Part shown: in pieces, positions 6,422 through 12,122 of the stretch
How positions within the stretch are numbered: the first letter of the stretch is position 1
Layout of the letters: each line of letters begins with the position of its first letter
Virus record (IMG/VR): IMGVR_UViG_3300044742_000113
Span: 1-28,235 of that record
Source: a virus
DNA: 28,235 nucleotides
Reading direction: 5' to 3' (one strand)
Translations under genes and position numbers: made by a program
Notes under the pieces: model-generated
Seen by the model: the letters and a program-made list of their open reading frames with translations, nothing else
Told to the model about the DNA's origin: nothing
Database searches by the model: none

Positions 6422-6450
6422 TTGACAAGAGAGCCTTATATGGATAGGAA
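6422..6450 (+). promoter_or_regulatory. Sigma-70-like promoter for plus-strand island
   Basis: CTTGACA (box TTGACA at 6422-6427) is followed after 17 bases by TAGGAA. The gene at 6474 begins 24 bases downstream with a GAGGAG ribosome site. The same arrangement (CTTGACAA, 17 bases, TAGTAA) lies ahead of the 10560 operon. The -10 element is weak, so this is a candidate early promoter. Confidence 0.45.
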
Positions 6451-6473
6451 TACCTGAACTGAGGAGAAACCCA

Positions 6474-6893
6474 ATGTCAGAACAACTTACAACGAGACTT
6501 TGTGGATGCACAGTTGGTAAAATAGCAAGAGGCGATAGCAATTGGAAATCTGGTTTCTGGCACTTTGAATATCGGGAAAAGTGTCAAGGACCATTTTCTG
6601 ATTACCTTACGAATAGCAGAATAAAATGGGGTGATCCTATTCCTTCTCCTCCAGTAGAGATGTATCCGCAGGGTGTAAAAATGTGTGGATGCTCAAAAAC
6701 TAAAATAACTAAAACTGGATGGGCAGAAGGTCGCACTGGGTTTTGGCATTATAATATAGACGGTTGTTCAGGCCCCTACAGCAATACAGAATGTTGGGGT
6801 GAGCCTATCAATCCTAGAGGAGGAGCAATAAAACAAGAAGAAAAGATTGACTACATGAAAGCTGTGCATGATATCGTTGGAGGCAGGCGATGA
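6474..6893 (+). CDS. Small duplicated-domain Cys/His protein
   Basis: This 139-residue protein contains two similar units. Each begins Cys-Gly-Cys (residues about 10 and 70), has a GFWH block (GFWHFEYREKCQGPFS and GFWHYNIDGCSGPYS) and then WGDPI or WGEPI. Each unit thus keeps two Cys, one His and one more Cys in order, which could bind one zinc ion. The C-terminal tail KIDYMKAVHDIVGGRR resembles the tail of the 9043-9285 protein. It is the first gene of a plus-strand island with its own promoter-like sequence and a good ribosome site. No family recognised. A host-modifying small protein is plausible but unproven. Confidence 0.65.
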   Translation: MSEQLTTRLCGCTVGKIARGDSNWKSGFWHFEYREKCQGPFSDYLTNSRIKWGDPIPSPPVEMYPQGVKMCGCSKTKITKTGWAEGRTGFWHYNIDGCSGPYSNTECWGEPINPRGGAIKQEEKIDYMKAVHDIVGGRR

Positions 6894-6970
6894 CAGGCTT
6901 GGAAGTGTTGGGGATTATTTTATTTGTTACTGTTGTTGTTATATGGGGTTGGTTTTTGGGAGTTCTTTAG
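6890..6970 (+). CDS. 26-residue single-pass membrane peptide
   Basis: An ATG overlapping the preceding stop (ATGA) and preceded by GGAGG opens a 26-codon frame. After MTGLEV it is a continuous hydrophobic stretch (LGIILFVTVVVIWGWFLGVL), long enough for one membrane pass, and it ends at TAG 6970. The coupling to the upstream gene and the clean hydrophobic pattern support it, though so short a frame could arise by chance. It ends against the PAAR gene on the other strand, overlapping it by four bases. Confidence 0.5.
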   Translation: MTGLEVLGIILFVTVVVIWGWFLGVL

Positions 6971-7260
6971 TCATCCATTTTACAGTAATCATTTGCTGCC
7001 GCTGAATCGGGGTTATGAACGATTACAGGTATTCCAGCAATGAAAACAGTTGATCCTGAGTTGATCAGCTGCCCGTTTCCATGGTCACAAACGTCGCCTC
7101 TTACTGCCCAAAGAAGGGAATTGACGAATACACTTGACTGACCAATAACAATCGTTTTAGCTCCACAAACTCTTTTATGAGTGTGAAGATGATCCATTTT
7201 AGAATAGCAGAAAGTATTATCAGACCCCTGAGCAGTTTTAGGATTGCAATGTAAATTCAT
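6967..7260 (-). CDS. PAAR-type spike tip protein (gp5.4-like)
   Basis: This 97-residue protein fits the PAAR family, which caps the central spike of contractile tails and forms the sharp, metal-bound tip that breaches the cell surface. The visible pattern includes GDVCDHGNGQLINSGSTVF followed by IAGIPVIVHNPDS. Several Cys and His residues are available for metal binding (CDHG, KMDHLHTHKRVC). The length is right for a stand-alone PAAR protein such as T4 gp5.4. The spike beta-helix it should cap is encoded separately at 13567-14100. No strong ribosome site is visible directly before the ATG. Confidence 0.8.
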   Translation of the reverse strand: MNLHCNPKTAQGSDNTFCYSKMDHLHTHKRVCGAKTIVIGQSSVFVNSLLWAVRGDVCDHGNGQLINSGSTVFIAGIPVIVHNPDSAAANDYCKMDD

Positions 7261-7266
7261 AGTATA

Positions 7267-7854
7267 TTAAAATTTTCCTCTTTGTGGTCTGTTCCAGCTT
7301 CCTGATCGGATGCCAGTTCTAGTTTGATTTTGTGTTGCTTTGAAAGGCACGCGAGTTCCCCCCGATTGTTGTTTGTGATGAGCAAGAATATCGCGAGGCT
7401 TTGGCGCTGTGCGTCTTAGTCCAGGCATAGCATTTCCTGGCCGAGTTGATATTGGCCGGTTTGATCCTCCCATACCGCCGCCTGTTTTGAAGACACCAAA
7501 AGGCGTTTGCACAGGGATGTTGCCTTTTACAGCCTGACGCACCATTGCCATTTTTGGATTGTTATAGAGCCCAATCTTTTGATAAACAGATTGCTTCATG
7601 GCACCTATGCTATACAGCTTTCTTGGAAGTCCGCCGCGCAGTCTTTTGAAGACACTTTTCTTTAGGGCTGTAAGACCAATGGCTCTATCAGCAGAAACAC
7701 CAATATGTCTCATCGTCGCAATGTTAGTGCCTAAGAAACCACCACTTTCATCTAAAATTTCTCTAAGTTTTTTCAATTTGTTTTTATACCATCCAAAGAA
7801 GTGCGAGTGCGATTGACATGAAAAAGGAAACCTGTAGGGCGACCGAAACATCAC
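7267..7854 (-). CDS. Basic protein of unknown function
   Basis: This frame encodes up to 195 residues. The N-terminal 25 or so residues have an odd composition (MMFRSPYRFPFSCQSHSHFF). From about residue 26 comes a helical region (KLKKLREILDESGGFLGTNI, then LTALKKSVFKRLRGG). The last 90 residues are Gly-, Pro- and Arg-rich and strongly basic. The start is uncertain: GTG-ATG at 7854/7851 has AGGAAG upstream but lies inside another open frame (7784-7927), and TTG near residue 28 is an alternative. It sits between the endolysin region and the PAAR gene. The basic, low-complexity C-terminus suggests contact with nucleic acid or an acidic protein. No family recognised. Confidence 0.55.
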   Translation of the reverse strand: MMFRSPYRFPFSCQSHSHFFGWYKNKLKKLREILDESGGFLGTNIATMRHIGVSADRAIGLTALKKSVFKRLRGGLPRKLYSIGAMKQSVYQKIGLYNNPKMAMVRQAVKGNIPVQTPFGVFKTGGGMGGSNRPISTRPGNAMPGLRRTAPKPRDILAHHKQQSGGTRVPFKATQNQTRTGIRSGSWNRPQRGKF

Positions 7855-7927
7855 TTCCTGTTCTCTTGAAAAATAGAAAGAAGAACAAATAGAAGCCCAG
7901 AAACAAAAGCCCGAATCCTAACATCAT
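7784..7927 (-). CDS. Possible 47-residue membrane protein overlapping the next gene
   Basis: This frame starts at a double ATG (7927 and 7924) and encodes two strongly hydrophobic segments, MMLGFGLLFLGFYLFFFLFF (residues 1-20) and VSFFMSIALALLWMV (about 33-47), with a short charged loop KRTGSD between them. Such a clean two-pass pattern is unlikely by chance. It overlaps the start of the basic-protein gene by 71 bases in another frame. The late promoter at 7929-7936 is so close that its transcript would begin near the ATG, so expression would need a more upstream promoter. Confidence 0.45.
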   Translation of the reverse strand: MMLGFGLLFLGFYLFFFLFFKRTGSDVSVALQVSFFMSIALALLWMV

Positions 7928-7928
7928 T

Positions 7929-7936
7929 TATTTATA
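7929..7936 (-). promoter_or_regulatory. T4-type late promoter (TATAAATA)
   Basis: The minus strand reads GGACTATAAATAAATGATG, an exact TATAAATA. The likely transcript starts around 7922 and would serve the basic-protein gene starting near 7854. Confidence 0.55.
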
Positions 7937-8048
7937 GTCCTAACATGGTTACGAAATGGTATGTTACCTTGACCGCAAAGTTGCCACAATCGTCTTTCAT
8001 AGTCAGGTTGTTGGTGGGAAGCTTTGTGGGAAGCAGAAGGGAAACACG

Positions 8049-8450
8049 ATGGAAAGCTTTTATGGAGAGACTGTGCTACTAATAGAAGATGAGCCTTTGA
8101 TTGCCTTAGAACTACACGCTATCGTCAGTGAAGTTGGAGCCTCAGTTTTAGCCGCGTTGGATTGTAAAGAAGCGAAACAGATGATAGCCACATGCGACAT
8201 TTCAGTTGCAATCCTAGATGTAAACTTGAATAACAACGATTGTTCTGATTTGGTTGCTAACTACCTCAGAGCGCGCAAGATACCATTCATGTTCTACACC
8301 GGCTATCAAACGCATGATGTTATGTCTCGCTGGCCTGACATTCCAGTTCTTCAGAAACCAAGCACGCGCTTAGCTATTCTGGAAGGGATGAGCAAGTTGC
8401 TGCTTTCCAAAAAGGTTCACACAAACAGAACACAGCAGCAGCAAGTCTGA
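8049..8450 (+). CDS. Single-domain response regulator
   Basis: This 133-residue protein is a receiver (CheY-like) domain with no output domain. The acidic pair Glu13-Asp14 lies in VLLIEDEPLIALEL, the phosphoacceptor is Asp57 in VAILDVNLN, the switch Thr84 is in MFYTGY and the conserved Lys103 is in LQKPS. All key residues are present, so it should accept phosphate from a histidine kinase. The start at 8049 is chosen because GAAGGGAAA precedes it and the receiver fold begins at once; a longer frame from 7956 has no ribosome site. It lies alone on the plus strand among late genes and overlaps the convergent 8370-8864 gene by 81 bases. It may rewire host signalling. Confidence 0.85.
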   Translation: MESFYGETVLLIEDEPLIALELHAIVSEVGASVLAALDCKEAKQMIATCDISVAILDVNLNNNDCSDLVANYLRARKIPFMFYTGYQTHDVMSRWPDIPVLQKPSTRLAILEGMSKLLLSKKVHTNRTQQQQV

Positions 8451-8864
8451 AGGACTGATCTTGTTTACATCGTTGGAGAGCCGATATGGGAAGAATCCTG
8501 AAACCTCCAGACCCGCAGCAATCAACTCGGAGCAGAACCAGTTATCATTAGATCGCCAATCCCTATTGATTGCATAGCTTACCAAAGCTCCATAGTCATA
8601 TCTCTTGCCACATTGTTCATAGAGAAAGTCATAAAAGTCATCATGAATCTTTTTTGTGGTCGGGAGATAAACTACCTTCGTTCGCCGGAAACGCATATAG
8701 TTTGCCGGTCTAACCATGACTCCGCTCCAGGGTCTTGCCCCAAGTAAATCGCCCTTGGTATTCGTGACAGCATCAACATGTGCAGCCCATCCCCTGGTCC
8801 CAAAACTAATTATCAACGATCCTGGTGTATACTCAGAAGCAAATTGTAAAATTATCTCGCGTAT
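8370..8864 (-). CDS. Permuted papain-like amidase (NlpC/P60 superfamily), apparent ATA start
   Basis: The protein is about 164 residues. It has His29 in FGTRGWAAHVDAV and Cys111 in DNWFCSELIAAGLE, with CGKRYDYGALVSYAI between them. This His-before-Cys order is that of permuted papain-like amidases (YiiX/DUF830 type), which cut peptidoglycan peptides or lipid amides. The first conserved strand (residues 14-20, PGSLIIS) lies upstream of the only standard start, TTG at 8816, which would remove it. The frame stays open back to AGGGGGAG at 8872-8879, and seven bases after that comes ATA (8864), where a start is expected. Either ATA is used or an ATG has mutated. Its end overlaps the response regulator on the other strand. 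Confidence 0.6.
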   Translation of the reverse strand: MREIILQFASEYTPGSLIISFGTRGWAAHVDAVTNTKGDLLGARPWSGVMVRPANYMRFRRTKVVYLPTTKKIHDDFYDFLYEQCGKRYDYGALVSYAINRDWRSNDNWFCSELIAAGLEVSGFFPYRLSNDVNKISPSDLLLLCSVCVNLFGKQQLAHPFQNS

Positions 8865-8878
8865 AGTATTTCTCCCCC

Positions 8879-9037
8879 TTATTTCTTAGAAAAAACAAAT
8901 ATGTGTCGGCCGAAAAGATAGACATAATGTTCGCGCTTTTGTGATCTATCATTGAATTTGGTCATAGTTCCTGGAATCCTCTTCCACATTTTACTGATCC
9001 AACATGGCGGCGAACGCAATTCACTTCTTACCCGCAT
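8879..9037 (-). CDS. Small basic protein
   Basis: This is a 52-residue frame starting at ATG 9037, with GGAAGGG 11 bases upstream; internal ATGs at residues 17 and 25 are alternatives. The sequence is very basic, and its C-terminal part (EHYVYLFGRHIFVFSKK) looks like a beta hairpin. Its stop codon adjoins the AGGGGGAG ribosome site of the next gene, as expected for a packed operon. A late promoter overlaps the first ATG, so a transcript from it would favour an internal start such as MTKFNDRS or serve the next gene only. Function unknown. Confidence 0.45.
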   Translation of the reverse strand: MRVRSELRSPPCWISKMWKRIPGTMTKFNDRSQKREHYVYLFGRHIFVFSKK

Positions 9038-9038
9038 A

Positions 9039-9046
9039 GTATTTAT
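9039..9046 (-). promoter_or_regulatory. T4-type late promoter (ATAAATAC-TAT)
   Basis: The minus strand reads GGGAAATAAATACTATGC, matching AATAAATACTAT of the T4 late consensus well. It probably drives the papain-like gene at 8370-8864. Confidence 0.6.
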
Positions 9047-9285
9047 TTCCCTTCCACGATTGCCCGCACAGCCCCAAGATAGTCAGGGGTTTTAGGTTTG
9101 GCTGCTATTTTTTTGAAGCGCCAAGGAAAGTGCCCAGCAGCATTTCCTACAACATAAACATATCTTTCTGCATGATCAGATATAGCTATTACTGTATAGT
9201 GTCCAGGATGAATATGTGGACTTGGCTTGATGCATTCCACCTTATCTCCAATTTGAAATGTTTCTGTTGTTTGTTCTGTTGTCAT
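9043..9285 (-). CDS. Small SH3-like hypothetical protein
   Basis: This 80-residue protein has a beta-rich body: FQIGDKVECIKPS, then GHYTVIAISDHAERYVYVVG, then HFPWRFKKI. The order of Gly-Asp-Lys-Val strand, turn and strand resembles small SH3-like barrels. The C-terminal tail is DYLGAVRAIVEGK. The same tail pattern (DYxxAVxxIVxG) ends the 6474-6893 protein, which is otherwise unrelated. The start overlaps the upstream stop (ATGA), so the gene is coupled to the membrane protein before it. No known role. Confidence 0.6.
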   Translation of the reverse strand: MTTEQTTETFQIGDKVECIKPSPHIHPGHYTVIAISDHAERYVYVVGNAAGHFPWRFKKIAAKPKTPDYLGAVRAIVEGK

Positions 9286-9518
9286 CGCCCTATGATCCTG
9301 GTTTTCTTTGGCTTCTTTTTCCAGTCGCGCACAGCTTCAGTGAGTAGCCAAATCGTATAGATTGTCAGCGTGGGGATGGCAAGCGATAAAATGATCCTTG
9401 ATTGAAAATATTCAAGGAATTCTGTGGTAGTTGTAACTAGAAAGAAATCATAGATGAAAGAACTGCAAATAAATATCCATAAGGCTAGACCTATTAGAAT
9501 CAGAACCTTGCGGAGCAT
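9282..9518 (-). CDS. Two-pass membrane protein
   Basis: This 78-residue protein has two hydrophobic segments, LILIGLALWIFICSSFIY (about 6-24) and IILSLAIPTLTIYTIWLL (about 42-60), joined by a polar loop containing four Thr, and ends in a basic tail (DWKKKPKKTR). Short N-terminus, two passes and a basic C-tail is a common holin layout, and the GH25 endolysin gene lies 11 bases upstream in the same direction. It is therefore a holin candidate, though small two-pass proteins have other roles. AAAAGGTG precedes the start. Confidence 0.65.
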   Translation of the reverse strand: MLRKVLILIGLALWIFICSSFIYDFFLVTTTTEFLEYFQSRIILSLAIPTLTIYTIWLLTEAVRDWKKKPKKTRIIGR

Positions 9519-9529
9519 TTTTCACCTTT

Positions 9530-10360
9530 TTACTGGACCCATTCTTTCGCGAGTTCTTCAGCAGTTCCAGGAAAGCTGTTGATATCACATGGGCCTGATT
9601 TCTCGTTTTTTTTGCCGACGATTCCAGGTATCTGATGTGGCATTGGTCCATAGCGTCCATCTGTGAACTGCCATAGCCAATAATTGTTCCATGCTGGAGG
9701 AACAACAGCTTTAGCTCCATATTGGGCAATCCAAAGGCGATGCTGTGCAAGAAACTCATCCTTGTTTTTTCCCAGCTTTTCTTTGATTAGATTGCCTGAG
9801 TAAAGAACTGGTCTTTGTCCTGTTCTTTCATAAATTTGCTTCAAAAACTCCTTAGCCTGAGAAAGCGACATAGTTCCGCCGCTTCCTGGATTTGGTTCAT
9901 AGTCCAGGCAAAGAAGAGTCTGTTTTCCAAACGTTTCATACTCAACAGTTCTTAGGAAATTAATGACTTGCTGAGAAACAGAACTAGCATCACCGAAATG
10001 GTAAGCGCCAACAAGAAGTCCAACAGCAAGGGCTTCTTTTCTTCGGGTTGCAAACGCCTTGTCAACATAGCGGGCTCCTTGAGTTGACTTCAGGATCACA
10101 CCGACAATCTTTTCGTTCTTTATTTCAGCAAAAGAACGAATGACGTTATGATGTGATAAGTCAAGAACTAAAGGGTTGACTTTCGCATAGTTTCTCTTAG
10201 TTTTAACCACAACCTCTTGTTCAACAACGGCGGGTGCTTCTGGAGGAGAAACAGGCGTTGGTTGTGAGGTAGGGACAGCTATAACAGGTTCAGGTTGAGT
10301 GTCAACCTTTTGTTGTAGCGCATCCCAGATATTTTTTATTTTATCAACAAATCCAGCCAT
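9530..10360 (-). CDS. GH25 muramidase (endolysin)
   Basis: This 276-residue protein has a glycoside hydrolase 25 catalytic domain from about residue 62 to the end. It should hydrolyse the N-acetylmuramic acid to N-acetylglucosamine bond of peptidoglycan. The hallmark residues are present: Asp67 in LVLDLSHHN, and Asp153 and Glu155 in LLCLDYEPN. Further conserved blocks are GAYHFGDA, PVLYSGN, LWIAQY and YWLWQFTDG. The first 60 residues form a helix followed by a Pro/Val-rich linker with no signal peptide, so release needs a holin. The start at 10360 has GGAGA upstream, and a late promoter lies at 10485-10492. It is the best candidate for the lysis enzyme. Confidence 0.9.
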   Translation of the reverse strand: MAGFVDKIKNIWDALQQKVDTQPEPVIAVPTSQPTPVSPPEAPAVVEQEVVVKTKRNYAKVNPLVLDLSHHNVIRSFAEIKNEKIVGVILKSTQGARYVDKAFATRRKEALAVGLLVGAYHFGDASSVSQQVINFLRTVEYETFGKQTLLCLDYEPNPGSGGTMSLSQAKEFLKQIYERTGQRPVLYSGNLIKEKLGKNKDEFLAQHRLWIAQYGAKAVVPPAWNNYWLWQFTDGRYGPMPHQIPGIVGKKNEKSGPCDINSFPGTAEELAKEWVQ

Positions 10361-10368
10361 TTTTTCTC

Positions 10369-10452
10369 CTAAAGATACAGAGTGTTAATTAAGTCAATGA
10401 CAAAGGCCAAAACTATGACCAATACCATAAGAAGAATAAACAGACAAAACAA
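10369..10452 (-). CDS. 27-residue membrane peptide with TTG start (holin candidate)
   Basis: Between the late promoter and the endolysin gene is a short frame that starts at TTG 10452, with AAGGAG nine bases upstream, and ends at TAG 10371. The peptide is almost wholly hydrophobic (residues 2-20 FCLFILLMVLVIVLAFVID), long enough for one pass. Its stop overlaps the endolysin ribosome site, and it is the first frame on the late transcript. Short membrane peptides beside endolysins often make holes or regulate timing, but the non-ATG start and small size leave doubt. Confidence 0.45.
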   Translation of the reverse strand: MFCLFILLMVLVIVLAFVIDLINTLYL

Positions 10453-10484
10453 CTGTCTGAACTCCTTGTTTGTTATTACTCTAT

Positions 10485-10492
10485 TATTTATA
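10485..10492 (-). promoter_or_regulatory. T4-type late promoter (TATAAATA) for endolysin
   Basis: The minus strand reads TTCTTATAAATAATAGAG, an exact TATAAATA. The transcript would begin about 10478 and run through the small membrane peptide and the GH25 gene. Confidence 0.65.
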
Positions 10493-10501
10493 AGAAGGGA
10501 C

Positions 10502-10530
10502 TTGACAAAAAGCTGGTTTCAGGCTAGTAA
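10502..10530 (+). promoter_or_regulatory. Sigma-70-like promoter for the DUF6197 operon
   Basis: CTTGACA (box TTGACA at 10502-10507) is followed after 17 bases by TAGTAA (10525-10530), which continues as TAGTAAAAT. The first gene starts 30 bases downstream, with AAAGGGA before it. It is divergent from the late promoter ten bases away on the other strand, so this point may separate early and late transcription. Confidence 0.5.
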
Positions 10531-10559
10531 AATGGCTTAGCTCCAGAAAGGGAACCCCC

Positions 10560-10955
10560 ATGTCTGATCGCAGAATCTCCGAAAAAACGAAGATTTTGAT
10601 CAAAGCTCGCCAACTTATCTCTAAAAAGATAAATTGGACAATTAATATTTTGGCTAGAAATAAGAAAGGGGAAGTAACAGCCACATATCATGAAGATGCG
10701 TTTTCTTTTTGTGCTTGGGGTGCTTTAGATAAAATTGCTGGAACGAATATCATCACATATAATGATTTTGATGATAGATTTCATGCGCGTAAACCAATAA
10801 CTTATGAAGTCGGACATATTTTACAAGAAGTTTGCGGACAAGCTGTAGCTCCCTACAATAACAATCACACTCACGAGGAAGTTTTGCAATGGTTTGATGA
10901 CGCCATTGCTCTGTCGGTGGAAAAAGATCAGCTAGCGGAGAAGGCCAATGTCTAA
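10560..10955 (+). CDS. DUF6197 family protein, copy 1
   Basis: This 131-residue protein belongs to DUF6197, a family of small phage and plasmid proteins without a known job. Its features are an N-terminal helix with a Trp-ending segment (ARQLISKKINWT), a FCAWGALDKIAG block with the family Cys/Trp-Gly-Ala core, a helix (YEVGHILQEVCG) and the C-terminal signature HEEVLQWFDDAIALS. The second copy follows immediately, and a truncated third lies at 2819-3052. It heads a plus-strand operon under a sigma-70-like promoter, which suggests early expression and a host-directed rather than structural role. Confidence 0.75.
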   Translation: MSDRRISEKTKILIKARQLISKKINWTINILARNKKGEVTATYHEDAFSFCAWGALDKIAGTNIITYNDFDDRFHARKPITYEVGHILQEVCGQAVAPYNNNHTHEEVLQWFDDAIALSVEKDQLAEKANV

Positions 10956-11364
10956 CCGCAAAATCTCCGAGCGCACGAAAGTTTTTATTGGAGCAAGAGA
11001 ACTTCTTAGTAAAAAAGAGCGGTGGACACAGGGCACTACTTGGCGTGATGATGAAAATGGACTTCGTAGTTTCTGTATGATTGGTGCTTTAGAAAATCAG
11101 TTTTTGGAGCATTATGAGCGACGACAACTATTTTATTATTATACAGGTTATGCGGCGCGCATTATTGGAGGAAGTATCGCCGCATTCAATGATGACAAAG
11201 GACGACGGCATGAAGAGGTGTTAGCTGTGCTTGACACCATCATTGCAAAATCTATAGCCGATGATCAGAAGAAGAAAGGGGAGGCGAACAATGAAGGAGC
11301 CGAAGTATTCAAGGCGACAGACGATTGTAAAGTTTCACGATCAACACAGCTGGAATTGGCATGA
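10948..11364 (+). CDS. DUF6197 family protein, copy 2
   Basis: This 138-residue paralogue of the preceding protein begins MSNRKISERTKVFIGARELL, against MSDRRISEKTKILIKARQLI in copy 1, so the pair arose by tandem duplication. The core SFCMIGALENQF and the C-terminal HEEVLAVLDTIIAKSIADDQ are kept. After that the two differ, with an extra 25-residue tail here that overlaps the start of the next gene by 74 bases. It overlaps copy 1 by eight bases and has GGAGAAGG ahead of its ATG. The two copies may form a hetero-oligomer or act on different targets. Confidence 0.75.
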   Translation: MSNRKISERTKVFIGARELLSKKERWTQGTTWRDDENGLRSFCMIGALENQFLEHYERRQLFYYYTGYAARIIGGSIAAFNDDKGRRHEEVLAVLDTIIAKSIADDQKKKGEANNEGAEVFKATDDCKVSRSTQLELA

Positions 11365-11638
11365 AATCGCTGAACTTCTCAGGCTTCCAAGAAAAAAAAT
11401 TATCAATGAATATCATGCCTGGAAGAACAGAAAGAAGAATCAAGAAAAATGGGTAACACCTTGGAAGCAACGTAATCGTGAGAAGGTGAAAGCAATACAA
11501 TCAAGATGGTCTAAAAAGAATGGTCCTCGTGTCAATGCTTACAATACAAGCTGGCGACGAAGACACCCAAACAACGTGAGAGCAATGTGGCAAAGGCGAA
11601 AAGAGAAACTAAGGAGCCAAGCAGATGCCTCTCGATAG
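11291..11638 (+). CDS. Small basic HTH-like DNA-binding protein
   Basis: This 115-residue protein starts at ATG 11291, chosen because GGGGAGG precedes it by six bases. Residues about 13-38 (FHDQHSWNWHEIAELLRLP) look like a helix-turn-helix, with the Trp-x-x-Ile-Ala pattern of sigma-factor region 4 and related folds. The rest holds three degenerate repeats of about 15 residues around V-[KN]-A and W-x-[RK]-[RK] (KVKAIQSRWSKK, RVNAYNTSWRRR, NVRAMWQRRKEK). Such basic repeats are often found before HNH nuclease domains, but no HNH motif follows. It overlaps the genes on both sides. It could be a transcription regulator or a nuclease remnant. Confidence 0.55.
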   Translation: MKEPKYSRRQTIVKFHDQHSWNWHEIAELLRLPRKKIINEYHAWKNRKKNQEKWVTPWKQRNREKVKAIQSRWSKKNGPRVNAYNTSWRRRHPNNVRAMWQRRKEKLRSQADASR

Positions 11639-12122
11639 CACACCTCTAGAAGTAACTGATTTTGTTCTGAAGACGAAAGTAATCCCAAAGACAAGGAAAC
11701 AACGATTCGAGGAAGCAACAAAGCTTTGGCAAATCCTGGAAGTTGCTTTAGAGGATTATTATGAAATTCTAAAGAACGCGAAGTATGTTATAGACATGGG
11801 CAAATGGCATTCTCCATTGGCAAGTAAATGTTTTGTATGTTTTGCTGGCTGTGTCATGGTAAACACTCTAGGAGAGAACCGTTATACCCTAGTTATTCCA
11901 GAATCTTTCTCTTATTCAATAAGTCAGAAACTTCATGTTCTGAATGTTTTACGAATGGGACATATTGTTAATGCATATCATATGTTCTATGGAAACTATT
12001 TACAATATGCAAAATGGCCAGGGATGGTGAGAGTTTCAAATCCAGTAACTCCATTACAATACAAACATTTTGGAGATGATATGTACTCTTTGCTTAGCTG
12101 GCTGAAGGAGAAAGACCTATGA
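11625..12122 (+). CDS. Conserved hypothetical protein
   Basis: This 165-residue protein is of unknown function. After a 20-residue Thr/Lys-rich lead-in there is a long helix (RFEEATKLWQILEVALEDYY), then DMGKWHSP, a Cys-rich segment KCFVCFAGCVMVNTLGE, and a helical second half ending SLLSWLKEKDL. The block of Cys-Phe-Val-Cys-Phe-Ala-Gly-Cys followed by VMVNTLG seems familiar from other phage hypotheticals with the pattern VCLAGAVMAxTL, which I cannot name. The start has AAGGAG eight bases upstream, and its stop overlaps the next start (ATGA). It shares the promoter of the DUF6197 operon. Confidence 0.65.
   Translation: MPLDSTPLEVTDFVLKTKVIPKTRKQRFEEATKLWQILEVALEDYYEILKNAKYVIDMGKWHSPLASKCFVCFAGCVMVNTLGENRYTLVIPESFSYSISQKLHVLNVLRMGHIVNAYHMFYGNYLQYAKWPGMVRVSNPVTPLQYKHFGDDMYSLLSWLKEKDL

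Noticed and set aside
7968-8003. Promoter candidate CTTGAC ahead of the response regulator
   Set aside because: No acceptable -10 element occurs at 16-18 bases; the nearest (CATAGT) is 23 or more bases away.
7956-8048. N-terminal extension of the response regulator
   Set aside because: The extra 31 residues have no ribosome site and are not part of the receiver fold; ATG 8049 has a proper site.
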